From Candidatus Cardinium sp. cBcalN2 (lineage in GTDB: Bacteria > Bacteroidota > Bacteroidia > Cytophagales > Amoebophilaceae), in NCBI RefSeq assembly GCF_022810445.1, contig NZ_JAACGD010000089.1:1-15437 (forward strand): a DNA stretch of 15,437 nt, written 5' to 3'. Positions 8,500 to 15,403 of the stretch are shown piece after piece. A program made the position numbers and the translations under genes. How positions within the stretch are numbered: position 1 is the first letter of the stretch; the number at the start of each line of letters is the position of its first letter. The notes under the pieces were generated by a model. It saw nothing but the letters and a program-made list of their open reading frames with translations, made no database searches and was not told the DNA's origin.

Positions 8500-8880
8500 G
8501 CGTACTGTTTTATTTAATTGTATGTAGATGATTGCTGAGCTTAATTTAAGCTATATTTTAGCTGTTATACAAGCATCCTTATCTAAAAATAAGCAAGCTA
8601 AGTAAAAAGCTTACTATTACCCATAACTCAAAAGTATCTGTTCAAAACATTGGTAAATAAATAATCTATTTTTAGTTACTTTTTACCAGTAAAAAGTAAC
8701 TAAAAAAGCAAGCGCTGATGAAAGCTGATGGCAACTTTTTCCAAGGGCGCGTTTTTCTTAGCTAGCCTTACCATAATGTTGAATGGTAATACTCAAAAAT
8801 GATAAAGGATATTTTACTAGTTTGTAGCCATACACTCTGTTGCGCTATGCTGCTAAAAAATTCATGCACAAGCTCCCCTT
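8500..8880. other. 381-nt non-coding gap between tsaD and the mscS-family gene
   Basis: No gene of credible length was found on either strand. It serves as the tsaD 3' region and the channel-gene leader. Besides the large palindrome listed separately it holds: an inverted repeat TTACCAT/ATGGTAA (8768-8774 / 8783-8789); a tandem GCTGATG-AAA-GCTGATG (about 8714-8730); and AGCTTAA-T-TTAAGCT (8538-8552), a palindrome inside the channel-gene leader. On the minus strand TACTTTTG (8629-8636) fits the Bacteroidota -7 box TAnnTTTG and could start a transcript with a leader of about 120 nt, but no TTG is found at the -33 distance. The density of repeats could also mean a decayed insertion element, which I cannot prove. 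Confidence 0.4.
8669..8706. repeat. Perfect 18-bp inverted repeat with a 2-nt centre
   Basis: Left arm 8669-8686 and right arm 8689-8706 are exact reverse complements (TTTTTAGTTACTTTTTAC and its complement), separated only by CA. It lies 175 nt past the tsaD stop and 170 nt before the mscS-family start. Each arm ends in A or T runs, but on both strands the order is T-run, stem, A-run, so the 3' flank lacks the U-tract of an intrinsic terminator. It could be an operator for a dimeric regulator, an mRNA stem, or the fused ends of a lost mobile element. Confidence 0.85.
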
Positions 8881-9885
8881 TTATGTAATTGAACACCTAG
8901 GCAAGGATTTGGCATCTAAACCAACAAATTGCTTCAACTGATATTTATAGTAAGCGGTGATGGCCACCATAGCTGCATTATCTGTACAATAAGCAGGGGC
9001 TGGTATAAAAAGACGCCAACCATGTTGCGCTGCGAGCTCCTTGAGCTGCCTGCGTAAGTAGCTATTGGCAGCTACACCTCCTGCCAATGCAATAGTGGTA
9101 ATACCGCTCTTTTGAACAACTTTAGTCAATTTATCCAATAACATACGCACCAGCATGGCTTGAATACTAGCACAGATATTAGCCCGATTGGTCAGAATAA
9201 ATTCAGGGGTTTTACCTTTAATAAAAAGGGAAAAAGCGGTTTTGATACCACTAAATGAAAAATCAAAATCAGGCATATGGGTAGTTGGAAAAGCAAAGGC
9301 TTGCGGATCTCCTTCTTGTGCATAACGATCTATTAAAGCACCACCCGGGTAGCTCAGCCCCATTAAATGAGCTATTTTGTCAAAGGCCTCTCCTATCGCA
9401 TCATCTTGCGTTTCTCCTAGAACTTCCATGGCAAAATAATCTTTTACCAAAATAATTTGGGTATGTCCGCCGCTAACGGTCAAACAAAGAAAAGGGAAAC
9501 TCGGTTTAGGTGGATCGATAAAATTAGCCAGTACATGGGCTTGCATATGGTGGACACCTATGAGCCGAATACCCAACGCAAAGGCTAACGATTTAGCAAA
9601 ACAACTGCCCACTAAAAGTGGACCTAACAACCCTGGCCCTTGGGTAAACCCAATCGCATCTAATGCACTCTTTTGCGTGGCTGCCTGTTCCAGCGCAGCA
9701 GTTACAACAGGCATTATATTTGTTTCATGTGCGCGCGCAGCAAGCTCTGGTACAACACCACCATATGATTGATGAACCAATTGGCTCATCACCACATTGC
9801 TGACTATTTTGCCACCATGGATTACAGCAGCAGCTGTTTCGTCACAAGACGATTCAATACCAAGAATGGTTAATGGATGAGTCAT
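8881..9885 (-). CDS. tsaD: tRNA N6-adenosine threonylcarbamoyltransferase
   Basis: Transfers the threonylcarbamoyl group from TC-AMP to A37 of ANN-decoding tRNAs (t6A), working with TsaB/TsaE in bacteria; cytoplasmic. The ATG at 9885 gives 334 residues starting MTHPLTILGIESSCDET, where the conserved ASKHA start is placed as in relatives. An upstream in-frame TTG (9924) would add 13 non-conserved residues and is not preferred. Visible motifs (numbered from 9885): GIESSCDET 9-17; the metal-binding HMQAH 113-117 (commonly HMEAH); SGGHTQ 138-143; the nucleotide loop AGGVAANS; and D302 in CTDNAAM, the third metal ligand. Length is normal for the family. It follows the ABC permease gene by 63 nt and is probably co-transcribed with proS and the permease. 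None of the t6A partner genes is in the window. Confidence 0.97.
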   Translation of the reverse strand: MTHPLTILGIESSCDETAAAVIHGGKIVSNVVMSQLVHQSYGGVVPELAARAHETNIMPVVTAALEQAATQKSALDAIGFTQGPGLLGPLLVGSCFAKSLAFALGIRLIGVHHMQAHVLANFIDPPKPSFPFLCLTVSGGHTQIILVKDYFAMEVLGETQDDAIGEAFDKIAHLMGLSYPGGALIDRYAQEGDPQAFAFPTTHMPDFDFSFSGIKTAFSLFIKGKTPEFILTNRANICASIQAMLVRMLLDKLTKVVQKSGITTIALAGGVAANSYLRRQLKELAAQHGWRLFIPAPAYCTDNAAMVAITAYYKYQLKQFVGLDAKSLPRCSIT

Positions 9886-9920
9886 CTTAAAAAATAGAAA
9901 ATTTGCATGAAACAGCTTGA

Positions 9921-9959
9921 TCAAGAAAAAAGTAGCATAACCATCCCTTTACCCCTCCT
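9921..9959 (-). promoter_or_regulatory. Strong Shine-Dalgarno and 7-codon ORF before tsaD
   Basis: AGGAGG (9954-9959, within the last codons of the permease gene) lies 9 nt before an ATG (9942-9944) that opens a seven-codon frame, MVMLLFS, stopping at 9921-9923. The stop overlaps an in-frame tsaD TTG as TTGA, a classic coupling geometry, and the preferred tsaD ATG lies 35 nt further on. Such a strong SD is otherwise absent from this window. It may be accidental, since the AGGAGG also encodes Gln-Glu-Gly, or it may deliver ribosomes to tsaD. Confidence 0.35.
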
Positions 9960-11190
9960 GTAGTGCCTCTACCACCTTCTTGTGCTTTAAGCAATTAATC
10001 GCAAGACATAAAGCAAGCAAAAGGGCAGCTATGATGGCTAGGTTAGGATATAGAATAGTTTGCCAATCAATATAAATAGGAATATAACGCATGTAGTAAA
10101 GTGCTGGTTCAAGTCTAAGCAATCTATAGTGGTTTTGCAAAAGACATAAGCCTATACCTAGTAGATTACCATATACCATGCCAAAACAAAGTGTACGTAG
10201 ACTATTATAAAGCAAAATAGCATTTATTTGCCAATTATAAGCTCCCAAAACTTTTAATACACCTACCATATAACTACGCTCCATAAGCTGAATCATCATG
10301 GTAGCCACCATCGTACATCCCCCTATCAACAGTACAAAAAGAATAAAAATAGCTGTATTCTTTTGAATAATAGTGAGCCAATCATAAAAACTAGCATACT
10401 TGCGTTGGGTACTAACAAGCACTAAACCGTAGTCTATAAGGGGTAAAATAGTGTCCCGCCATGCTTTTATTGGCTTAAGATGATCTTTCAAAAAAATGGT
10501 ATAGCCATTTATCATTTCTGAAGACCAATTATTTAACCGTTGTAAAAGGCGCATATCGCAAAAAGCTAAATTTTCATCGATATCCGTTAAATAGGTGCGA
10601 TAGATACCAACAATTTTTAATTTTCGGTAGCGTGGGCTAGGGTATATCGTATGTACGACTACGCTACCACCTAGCTGAATGGATAGTTTCTGAGCTAGGC
10701 GATGGCTAATACATAATTCATTTGCATGGGTAGCCTTGGTTAAGTTAGGTAACCTACCTGCTATTAGATAGGTTGCTAAGGTTGTATCGGCTACCATAGG
10801 ATCCATACCCTTGCACAATACACCCTCCACACTTTCCTTTGTACGAACAAGCATAATCTTTTGGGTAAATGGGGTTATTTTTTTAATGCAGCTAGGCAAA
10901 TACGCCATCAGACGACTCACTTGGCTAGCTTGTATAGGAGTTGGCTCATAAGGATGCTGCACACCACCATATTGGGTAATTTCAAAATCGCCACCAAAGG
11001 CAGTTATTTTTTTTCTAATTTCTTTTTGAAATCCAAGCATTACCATTACTGCAATCAATATAGCAGTCGTACCTACGGTAATGCTTAAAGTAACTATTTT
11101 ATCTATGGAAGCAGCAAAAGTATCACGGTTACATTGCCTAAACCGATTGGCAACCAGCGTAATCCAACCAATGGTTTGAAAGGATAACAT
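9949..11190 (-). CDS. FtsX-type ABC transporter permease, LolC/LolE-like
   Basis: Inner-membrane permease subunit of 413 residues. Topology is the LolC/E pattern: a short cytoplasmic start (MLSFQTIGWITLVANRFR), membrane helix ~31-53, a large periplasmic domain ~54-275, then three C-terminal helices at ~278-302, 326-352 and 378-401. The FtsX domain shows the signature ERSYMVGVLKVLGAYNWQI (304-322). The periplasmic part contains GRLPNL and the ELCISHRLAQKL-type stretch usual in the MacB-like domain of LolC/E relatives. The probable role is extracting lipoproteins from the inner membrane or another export task, with a separate ATPase that is not encoded here. It starts 13 nt after proS and so is almost certainly in the same transcript. 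Single Lol-type permeases of this kind are common in Bacteroidota, but the substrate cannot be read from sequence. Confidence 0.88.
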   Translation of the reverse strand: MLSFQTIGWITLVANRFRQCNRDTFAASIDKIVTLSITVGTTAILIAVMVMLGFQKEIRKKITAFGGDFEITQYGGVQHPYEPTPIQASQVSRLMAYLPSCIKKITPFTQKIMLVRTKESVEGVLCKGMDPMVADTTLATYLIAGRLPNLTKATHANELCISHRLAQKLSIQLGGSVVVHTIYPSPRYRKLKIVGIYRTYLTDIDENLAFCDMRLLQRLNNWSSEMINGYTIFLKDHLKPIKAWRDTILPLIDYGLVLVSTQRKYASFYDWLTIIQKNTAIFILFVLLIGGCTMVATMMIQLMERSYMVGVLKVLGAYNWQINAILLYNSLRTLCFGMVYGNLLGIGLCLLQNHYRLLRLEPALYYMRYIPIYIDWQTILYPNLAIIAALLLALCLAINCLKHKKVVEALQEG

Positions 11191-11203
11191 ATCCTAGCTA
11201 TGT

Positions 11204-12676
11204 TTAATAGGCCTGCGCAAAAATGACCCGTCTGCTAGAAGGTTTGCTTGAATAAATACAGTAGCCTGGCTCTTCTTGACCATCTAATGGTATACAACGG
11301 ATAGTAGCTTTTGTTTCGGCTTTAATTTTTTCTTCTGTTTCTGTAGTACCGTCCCAATGAGCCAACACAAAGCCGGCTTTACTAGCTATAAGGGTTTTAA
11401 AAGTAGCATAATCATCTGCCAATATAGTACGCTGCTGCTGTAAGGCCAACGCCCGCTGATAGATATGGCTCTGTATCGCATCTAACCAATCGGTAACTTG
11501 TTGGGCCAAATAGCCGCTAGGAATGGTTATTTTTTCTTTTGTATCTCTACGCGCCAACTCAACCGTTTTGTTTTGCAAATCATTAGGCCCTAAGGCTAGA
11601 CGAATAGGAATGCCTTGTTGTTCATATGCTGCAAATTTATAACCTGGCTTGCGGGTATCTCTATCATCTAACTTGACTCGGATACCTTTTGCAATCAATA
11701 TCTTCTGAAATTCAGAAAGTTGAATAACGACTGCCGTTCGTTCTGTTGCTGTTTTATAAATCGGAACCATTACTACCTGTATAGGGGCAATTTTAGGGGG
11801 TAATACTAGGCCATCATCATCGGAATGGACCATAATCAATGCCCCCATCAAACGGGTGGTAATACCCCAGGAAGTACCCCATACATAATCTCGTATGCCG
11901 GCTTGATTGGTAAAGGTCACGTCAAAGGCTTTAGCAAATCGTTGGCCTAAGTAATGGGCGGTACCAGCTTGTAGGGCTTTACCATCCTGCATAAGGGTCT
12001 CAATGGTATAGGTTATTTCCGCACCAGCAAAACGTTCACTTAGGGTTTTAACACCTTTTATTACAGGTATCGCCATATAATCTCTAACAATGCGCTCATA
12101 CAAATGTAACATTTGTAAAGCTTCTGCTTGGGCTTCTTCTCGAGTAGCATGAGCCGTATGACCCTCTTGCCATAAAAACTCTGTGGTACGTAAAAAAAGT
12201 CTGGTACGCATTTCCCAACGGACTACGTTACACCATTGGTTCAGTAAAATAGGCAAATCTCTATAAGATTGAATCCAATTTTTATAAGTACCCCATATAA
12301 TCGCCTCTGAAGTAGGACGCACAATAAGTTCTTCCTCTAACTTAGCAGCAGGATCAACCACCACACCATGGCCATCTTCAGCCATTTTTAATCGATAATG
12401 AGTAACAACAGCACATTCTTTGGCAAAACCTTCCACATGGCCAGCTTCTTGGCTTAAGTAAGATTTTGGGATGAATAAAGGAAAATAACCATTTACATGG
12501 CCCGTTTCTTTAAAGGCGCTATCAAAAATAGCTTGTAATTTTTCCCAAATGGCATACCCATAGGGTTTGATGATCATACAGCCACGTACAGAAGCATTCT
12601 CTGCCAAACCTGCGCGTAGGACCAATTCATTATACCAAGCCGAAAAATTGGAGGCTCTTGTAGGTAAAGGAGTCAT
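11204..12676 (-). CDS. proS: Proline--tRNA ligase, archaeal/eukaryote-type
   Basis: Class II aminoacyl-tRNA synthetase charging tRNA-Pro; cytoplasmic. At 490 residues it is the short form without the editing insertion of the E. coli-type enzyme. The catalytic domain shows the motif 1 region [18 protein letters not shown] (31-48), the TxE-loop RPTSEAIIW (120-128), motif 2 with [20 protein letters not shown] (153-172), and motif 3 around [14 protein letters not shown] (267-280) with [11 protein letters not shown]. The anticodon-binding domain spans ~295-410. The C-terminal extension has cysteines in IRCIP and GYCIYS and ends in Tyr (FAQAY), as in the archaeal/eukaryotic type. The ATG at 12676 gives the usual short lead before the first conserved block. 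It lies 45 nt downstream of rnpB and 13 nt upstream of the ABC permease. Confidence 0.97.
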   Translation of the reverse strand: MTPLPTRASNFSAWYNELVLRAGLAENASVRGCMIIKPYGYAIWEKLQAIFDSAFKETGHVNGYFPLFIPKSYLSQEAGHVEGFAKECAVVTHYRLKMAEDGHGVVVDPAAKLEEELIVRPTSEAIIWGTYKNWIQSYRDLPILLNQWCNVVRWEMRTRLFLRTTEFLWQEGHTAHATREEAQAEALQMLHLYERIVRDYMAIPVIKGVKTLSERFAGAEITYTIETLMQDGKALQAGTAHYLGQRFAKAFDVTFTNQAGIRDYVWGTSWGITTRLMGALIMVHSDDDGLVLPPKIAPIQVVMVPIYKTATERTAVVIQLSEFQKILIAKGIRVKLDDRDTRKPGYKFAAYEQQGIPIRLALGPNDLQNKTVELARRDTKEKITIPSGYLAQQVTDWLDAIQSHIYQRALALQQQRTILADDYATFKTLIASKAGFVLAHWDGTTETEEKIKAETKATIRCIPLDGQEEPGYCIYSSKPSSRRVIFAQAY

Positions 12677-12721
12677 ATTTAAAGGTATAATAGCAATAAA
12701 GAAGGTATATAAATAAAGAAA

Positions 12722-13111
12722 AACAAGCCTATAAGCCGGGTTCTGTAATGCGCACTAGCACACTGCTTGTCATTTATCTGGAGCCATAATCACTTATAGC
12801 CTCTAGCGGCCCACCCACATGCCTGACAAACGGACGAGCAGCCCGTCACGCTGATAGCGTAGACATGCCTATTTGGCCTTGCAATCCCTAAGGTTTACCT
12901 TGCCTCTATTGTCACCAATAGAGCGGTGAGCCCTTACCTCACCTTTTCACCCTTACTATCTTAAACTTAGAGATAGCGGTTTATTTTCTGTGGCACTTTC
13001 TGTCATATGCAGGTAAGCTACATATGCCTTCCCGTTAGGAAGTAGGGTGCTCTGCATTGCCCGGACTTTCCTCTTTGACTACTGATAACCAAAGCGACAA
13101 GCCAGCTTGTT
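12722..13111 (-). ncRNA. rnpB: RNase P RNA (type A)
   Basis: Catalytic RNA of RNase P, which removes tRNA 5' leaders. Universal blocks appear in order on the minus strand: GAGGAAAGTCCGGGC (P4 5' side), AGTAAGGGTGAAAAGGTG, GGTAAGGGCTCACCG, GGTAAACC (the 3'-CCA-binding GGU of L15), GCAAGGCCAAATAGG, and finally ACAGAACCCGGCTTATAGG (P4 3' side). The ends are set by P1: AACAAGC (13105-13111) pairs perfectly with GCTTGTT (12722-12728). P2 is GCTTGTC (13096-13102) with GACAAGC (12765-12771). P3 is short, CTTTG/CAAAG. Length is about 390 nt. It lies 16 nt after lepB and 45 nt before proS, so it could be processed from a longer transcript; no separate promoter was recognised. A few T residues follow P1, but there is no strong terminator. 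Confidence 0.95.
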
Positions 13112-13127
13112 TTTCTATCATTAACTA

Positions 13128-14225
13128 CTAATTTATTATGTGGAATAGCCTATTCCAACGAATACCACTGAAAAACGATTTGCTTCTATCTGAAGATAGC
13201 AAGACCATAACGGCCTTACCCAGAATATGATCTTCTGGAATAAACCCAATAAACCTAGAGTCACCCGACTGATCACGATTGTCTCCCATGGCAAAGTAAT
13301 AATTTTTACAAAAAGTATAGCGGTCAACTTTTTGGCCATCTATCCAACATGCAGCTTCCGTAAACCGGATATTTTTCTTTTCTTCAAATCTTTGTATAGT
13401 AGCGCCATACAATAAAATATGCTGTGCATCCATTGGAATAACCATTCCTTTATTAGGCACCTGCAATGGCCCAAAATTATCCTTGGTCCAACCGAAAGCT
13501 GAATGAATATTGGACTTAAGGGATCCTACCTCATCTTCTACCGGATCTACTGACTGTATATAAGTAGGCAAGACAGTGGTTAACTGCTTAACTTTTTCTG
13601 GTGTGGTATAAATAGTATAACCTTCATGTCCCGGAACAGTGGATAGTACCGGGTTTTTAATATCATTTTTCTCAAAAAAAGCATTGTTCAAGATCCGTTT
13701 GGTTTTCATGAAATAACAATATTGAACTTTCCCCGCCGGATCTGCTGGTGTATGATTAACATAAAGTTGCTTATGAGTTATGTGCACCCAATCACCAGGC
13801 AATCCAATGCAACGCTTTATCCAGTACTCACGTAAATCAGGAGGGTGTACACCTATTGGTGTATTAAAAACAATAATATCATTGCGTTTGATCTTACTCA
13901 ATCCAGGCAAACGGTATTGGGGCAATTGAATCCAATCAAGATAAGAGGGTATTTTTGTACCTGGAATGGTTTGATGGGTAATAGGAATTTGCAAGGGAGT
14001 AGCTGGTGTACGAGCACCATAGTGGATCTTACTCACCAATACAAAATCTCCAGTTAAAAGTGTTGGCTCCATTGATCCAGAAGGTATAACATAAAGCCCA
14101 ATCACCATCCAGCGGATTAAGGCAGCTGCCATAGCAGCCAAAAATACAGAACTTACCCACTCGCGAATGGCACTTACAGCTGAGAGAACTTTACCTTGTT
14201 TTTTAGCTGAAAAAGAAGTTTTCAT
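13128..14225 (-). CDS. lepB: Signal peptidase I
   Basis: Membrane-bound Ser/Lys protease that removes signal peptides from secreted pre-proteins on the outer face of the inner membrane. 365 residues. One N-terminal membrane helix (~24-46) is followed directly by box B, IPSGSMEPTLL (47-57), with the nucleophile S51. Box D, YWIKRCIGLPGDWV (134-147), has the general-base K137, and box E is MGDNRDQSGDSRF (313-325). Long inserted stretches (about 68-112 and 165-265) make it larger than typical Gram-positive enzymes and are usual in Bacteroidota. A basic, non-cleaved N-terminus (MKTSFSAKKQGK) supports the ATG at 14225. It follows the outer-membrane barrel gene after a 229-nt structured spacer, and rnpB begins 16 nt after it. 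All catalytic residues are present. Confidence 0.96.
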   Translation of the reverse strand: MKTSFSAKKQGKVLSAVSAIREWVSSVFLAAMAAALIRWMVIGLYVIPSGSMEPTLLTGDFVLVSKIHYGARTPATPLQIPITHQTIPGTKIPSYLDWIQLPQYRLPGLSKIKRNDIIVFNTPIGVHPPDLREYWIKRCIGLPGDWVHITHKQLYVNHTPADPAGKVQYCYFMKTKRILNNAFFEKNDIKNPVLSTVPGHEGYTIYTTPEKVKQLTTVLPTYIQSVDPVEDEVGSLKSNIHSAFGWTKDNFGPLQVPNKGMVIPMDAQHILLYGATIQRFEEKKNIRFTEAACWIDGQKVDRYTFCKNYYFAMGDNRDQSGDSRFIGFIPEDHILGKAVMVLLSSDRSKSFFSGIRWNRLFHIIN

Positions 14226-14240
14226 TCGTATGCTTCATTA

Positions 14241-14298
14241 GAAAAAATAGTAGCCCTCTTGCAAAAATTTATTTGCAATTAACAATTTTGTTGCTACT
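14241..14298 (-). terminator. Branched stem plus U6 tract before lepB (attenuator or terminator candidate)
   Basis: On the minus strand AGTAGC (14293-14298) pairs with GCTACT (14249-14254), followed after one A by six T residues (14242-14247). The enclosed segment holds two smaller inverted repeats, AACAA/TTGTT (14281-14292) and TTGCAAA/TTTGCAA (14259-14265 / 14272-14278), giving a three-way-junction shape. The U6 ends 16 nt before the lepB ATG, so a transcript stopping here would never reach lepB. Confidence 0.4.
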
Positions 14299-14349
14299 GG
14301 CAATAGCTTTAACAAGCGATCTATTGCCCTAGTTAACTAGGGCCCAATA
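14299..14349 (-). promoter_or_regulatory. Mutually exclusive hairpins in the lepB leader
   Basis: GCCCTAGTTAACTAGGGC (14326-14343) is a perfect 18-bp palindrome. It extends outward to TATTG (14322-14326) pairing with CAATA (14345-14349) across a 2-nt bulge, giving an 11-bp stem with a TTAA loop. The segment CTATTGCC (14321-14328) can pair instead with GGCAATAG (14299-14306), 8 bp with a 14-nt loop. Both folds use the same bases, the geometry expected of an RNA switch or of two competing regulator sites. It lies 74-124 nt upstream of lepB. Function is inferred only. Confidence 0.45.
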
Positions 14350-14454
14350 TAAGACACTCTTTGGAATTTTGCTAGAAAAAGGCTCGTCAGCTGTATAAAT
14401 TATTGTACAAGGATGCCTTGGTTGCATGCCTATATTATTTTAGACCATAGCGGG

Positions 14455-15291
14455 TTAGTATAGTTTAGCTAAATTCAAGCCCAAAGAAAAATGAATAGAT
14501 GCAACAAGGGAGCGGTCGTCCTTATTGGGTACATTGAACAGATTATAAGGAATCATACCTTTTAATTCGATCAGCAACCCACTTGGAAATTCCAAAGAGA
14601 TGCCACCTATAAATCCAAATTTTAGCCTTTTTTCGCTTTTATCAAAAGGAACATCTTTAAAACCATCGGTGGAGTATTCTTTCACTTCTTTACCATAAGC
14701 TATACATTCAACTTTTTGACTACGGCTAATACAATAAAAACTGTGAAGGCCCGCGAAAAGACGACCAAGGAAATAATTTTCTTTAAAGTCTGGTCGAATA
14801 GCCCCCGTCCAATACCACGTCAGTAGTATAGGCAGACCAATAGTATGGGTAGTGAGGATTATAGTAAAAGAGGCTGATTTAGGTTGTCCTTCTAGTTGCT
14901 CTGCTGGTAGTTTTGTGTTATCTGCTACGTCATATGCTCCATTGATAATAGCATTAAATCTATTATACAATAACTCTGCCCCTAATCCTATGTGATGGTT
15001 AAAAGCATACTCCATATACAAAGCAGCCCCAAACCAAGGATTCCACATCCTAGAATTTACTGCTAGGTTTAGCCCTATTTGCTTTAGCACTTCTTTTGGT
15101 TGTTGTGATTGTAGTTCTAGTTGTTGTAGTGCTTCTATATAAAGAGCGTCCTTTAGTTTGTCGTTGAATTTAGTAAAAGAATTAGCCCCTCCTATTTTTA
15201 TACCATAACTCAAATCTCCTGCTACGGCTTTAGATGATGGGATAAAGGCTAAAAGCAGTAAGCATACTATACTTTTTTTAAAACTATGCAT
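14455..15291 (-). CDS. Outer-membrane beta-barrel protein
   Basis: 278 residues. A Sec signal peptide is clear: basic KK at 5-6, hydrophobic core 8-17, and an AVA motif at 22-24 predicting cleavage before GDLSYGIKIGG. The mature part alternates short amphipathic strands with polar turns: YGIKIGGAN, WFGAALYMEYAFNHHIGLGAELLYNRF, FGFIGGISLEF, LLIELKGMIPYN, and it ends in strand ASIHFSLGLNLAKLY with a terminal aromatic residue, as BAM-assembled barrels do. The glycine-rich start and length fit the small porin-like OmpA-barrel-type families of Bacteroidota (PorT/OMP_b-brl style). It would be substrate for the downstream signal peptidase I. Specific function is unknown; it could be a surface antigen, a porin or a structural barrel. 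No peptidoglycan-binding OmpA domain is present. Confidence 0.72.
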   Translation of the reverse strand: MHSFKKSIVCLLLLAFIPSSKAVAGDLSYGIKIGGANSFTKFNDKLKDALYIEALQQLELQSQQPKEVLKQIGLNLAVNSRMWNPWFGAALYMEYAFNHHIGLGAELLYNRFNAIINGAYDVADNTKLPAEQLEGQPKSASFTIILTTHTIGLPILLTWYWTGAIRPDFKENYFLGRLFAGLHSFYCISRSQKVECIAYGKEVKEYSTDGFKDVPFDKSEKRLKFGFIGGISLEFPSGLLIELKGMIPYNLFNVPNKDDRSLVASIHFSLGLNLAKLY

Positions 15292-15354
15292 ATTAAAATT
15301 AAATGATAATTGGATTTAATCGACTACTGGGCCTGTTCATTTAAATGTGTAAAT

Positions 15355-15403
15355 ATTATTTAGGCGCTTAAATTTTACTGTCAAATTTAATTAAAAAATT
15401 TGA
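15355..15403 (-). promoter_or_regulatory. Candidate promoter and inverted repeat upstream of the barrel gene
   Basis: On the minus strand TAAATTTG (15382-15389) matches the Bacteroidota -7 box TAnnTTTG, without a clear TTG at -33. Overlapping it, TTGACA (15379-15384) could act as a sigma70-type -35 with AATAAT (15355-15360) as -10 at 18-nt spacing. The -7 box lies inside an inverted repeat TCAAATTT/AAATTTGA (15381-15388 / 15396-15403), a possible operator. The leader to the ATG would be about 60-85 nt. Only one of the two promoter readings can be right. Confidence 0.3.

Noticed and set aside
8669..8706. The 18-bp inverted repeat as a bidirectional intrinsic terminator
   Set aside because: On both strands the stem is followed by no U-tract; the T and A runs are in the reverse order to a terminator.
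8716..8764. Plus-strand 15-codon ORF (MKADGNFFQGRVFLS) in the tsaD-mscS gap
   Set aside because: Too short to judge, with no recognised family; it may be repeat-derived sequence and is covered by the remnant finding.
8799..8888. Plus-strand 29-codon ORF running into the tsaD stop
   Set aside because: It is short, Cys/Leu-rich by chance composition, has no ribosome site and overlaps tsaD on the opposite strand.
9885..9924. TTG at 9924 as the tsaD start
   Set aside because: It would add 13 residues (MIKLFHANFLFFK) outside the conserved fold, while the ATG at 9885 places GIESSCDET at the usual distance.
13136..13339. 67-codon minus-strand frame inside lepB
   Set aside because: It is a second frame within the box E coding region of lepB, whose own frame carries all catalytic motifs.
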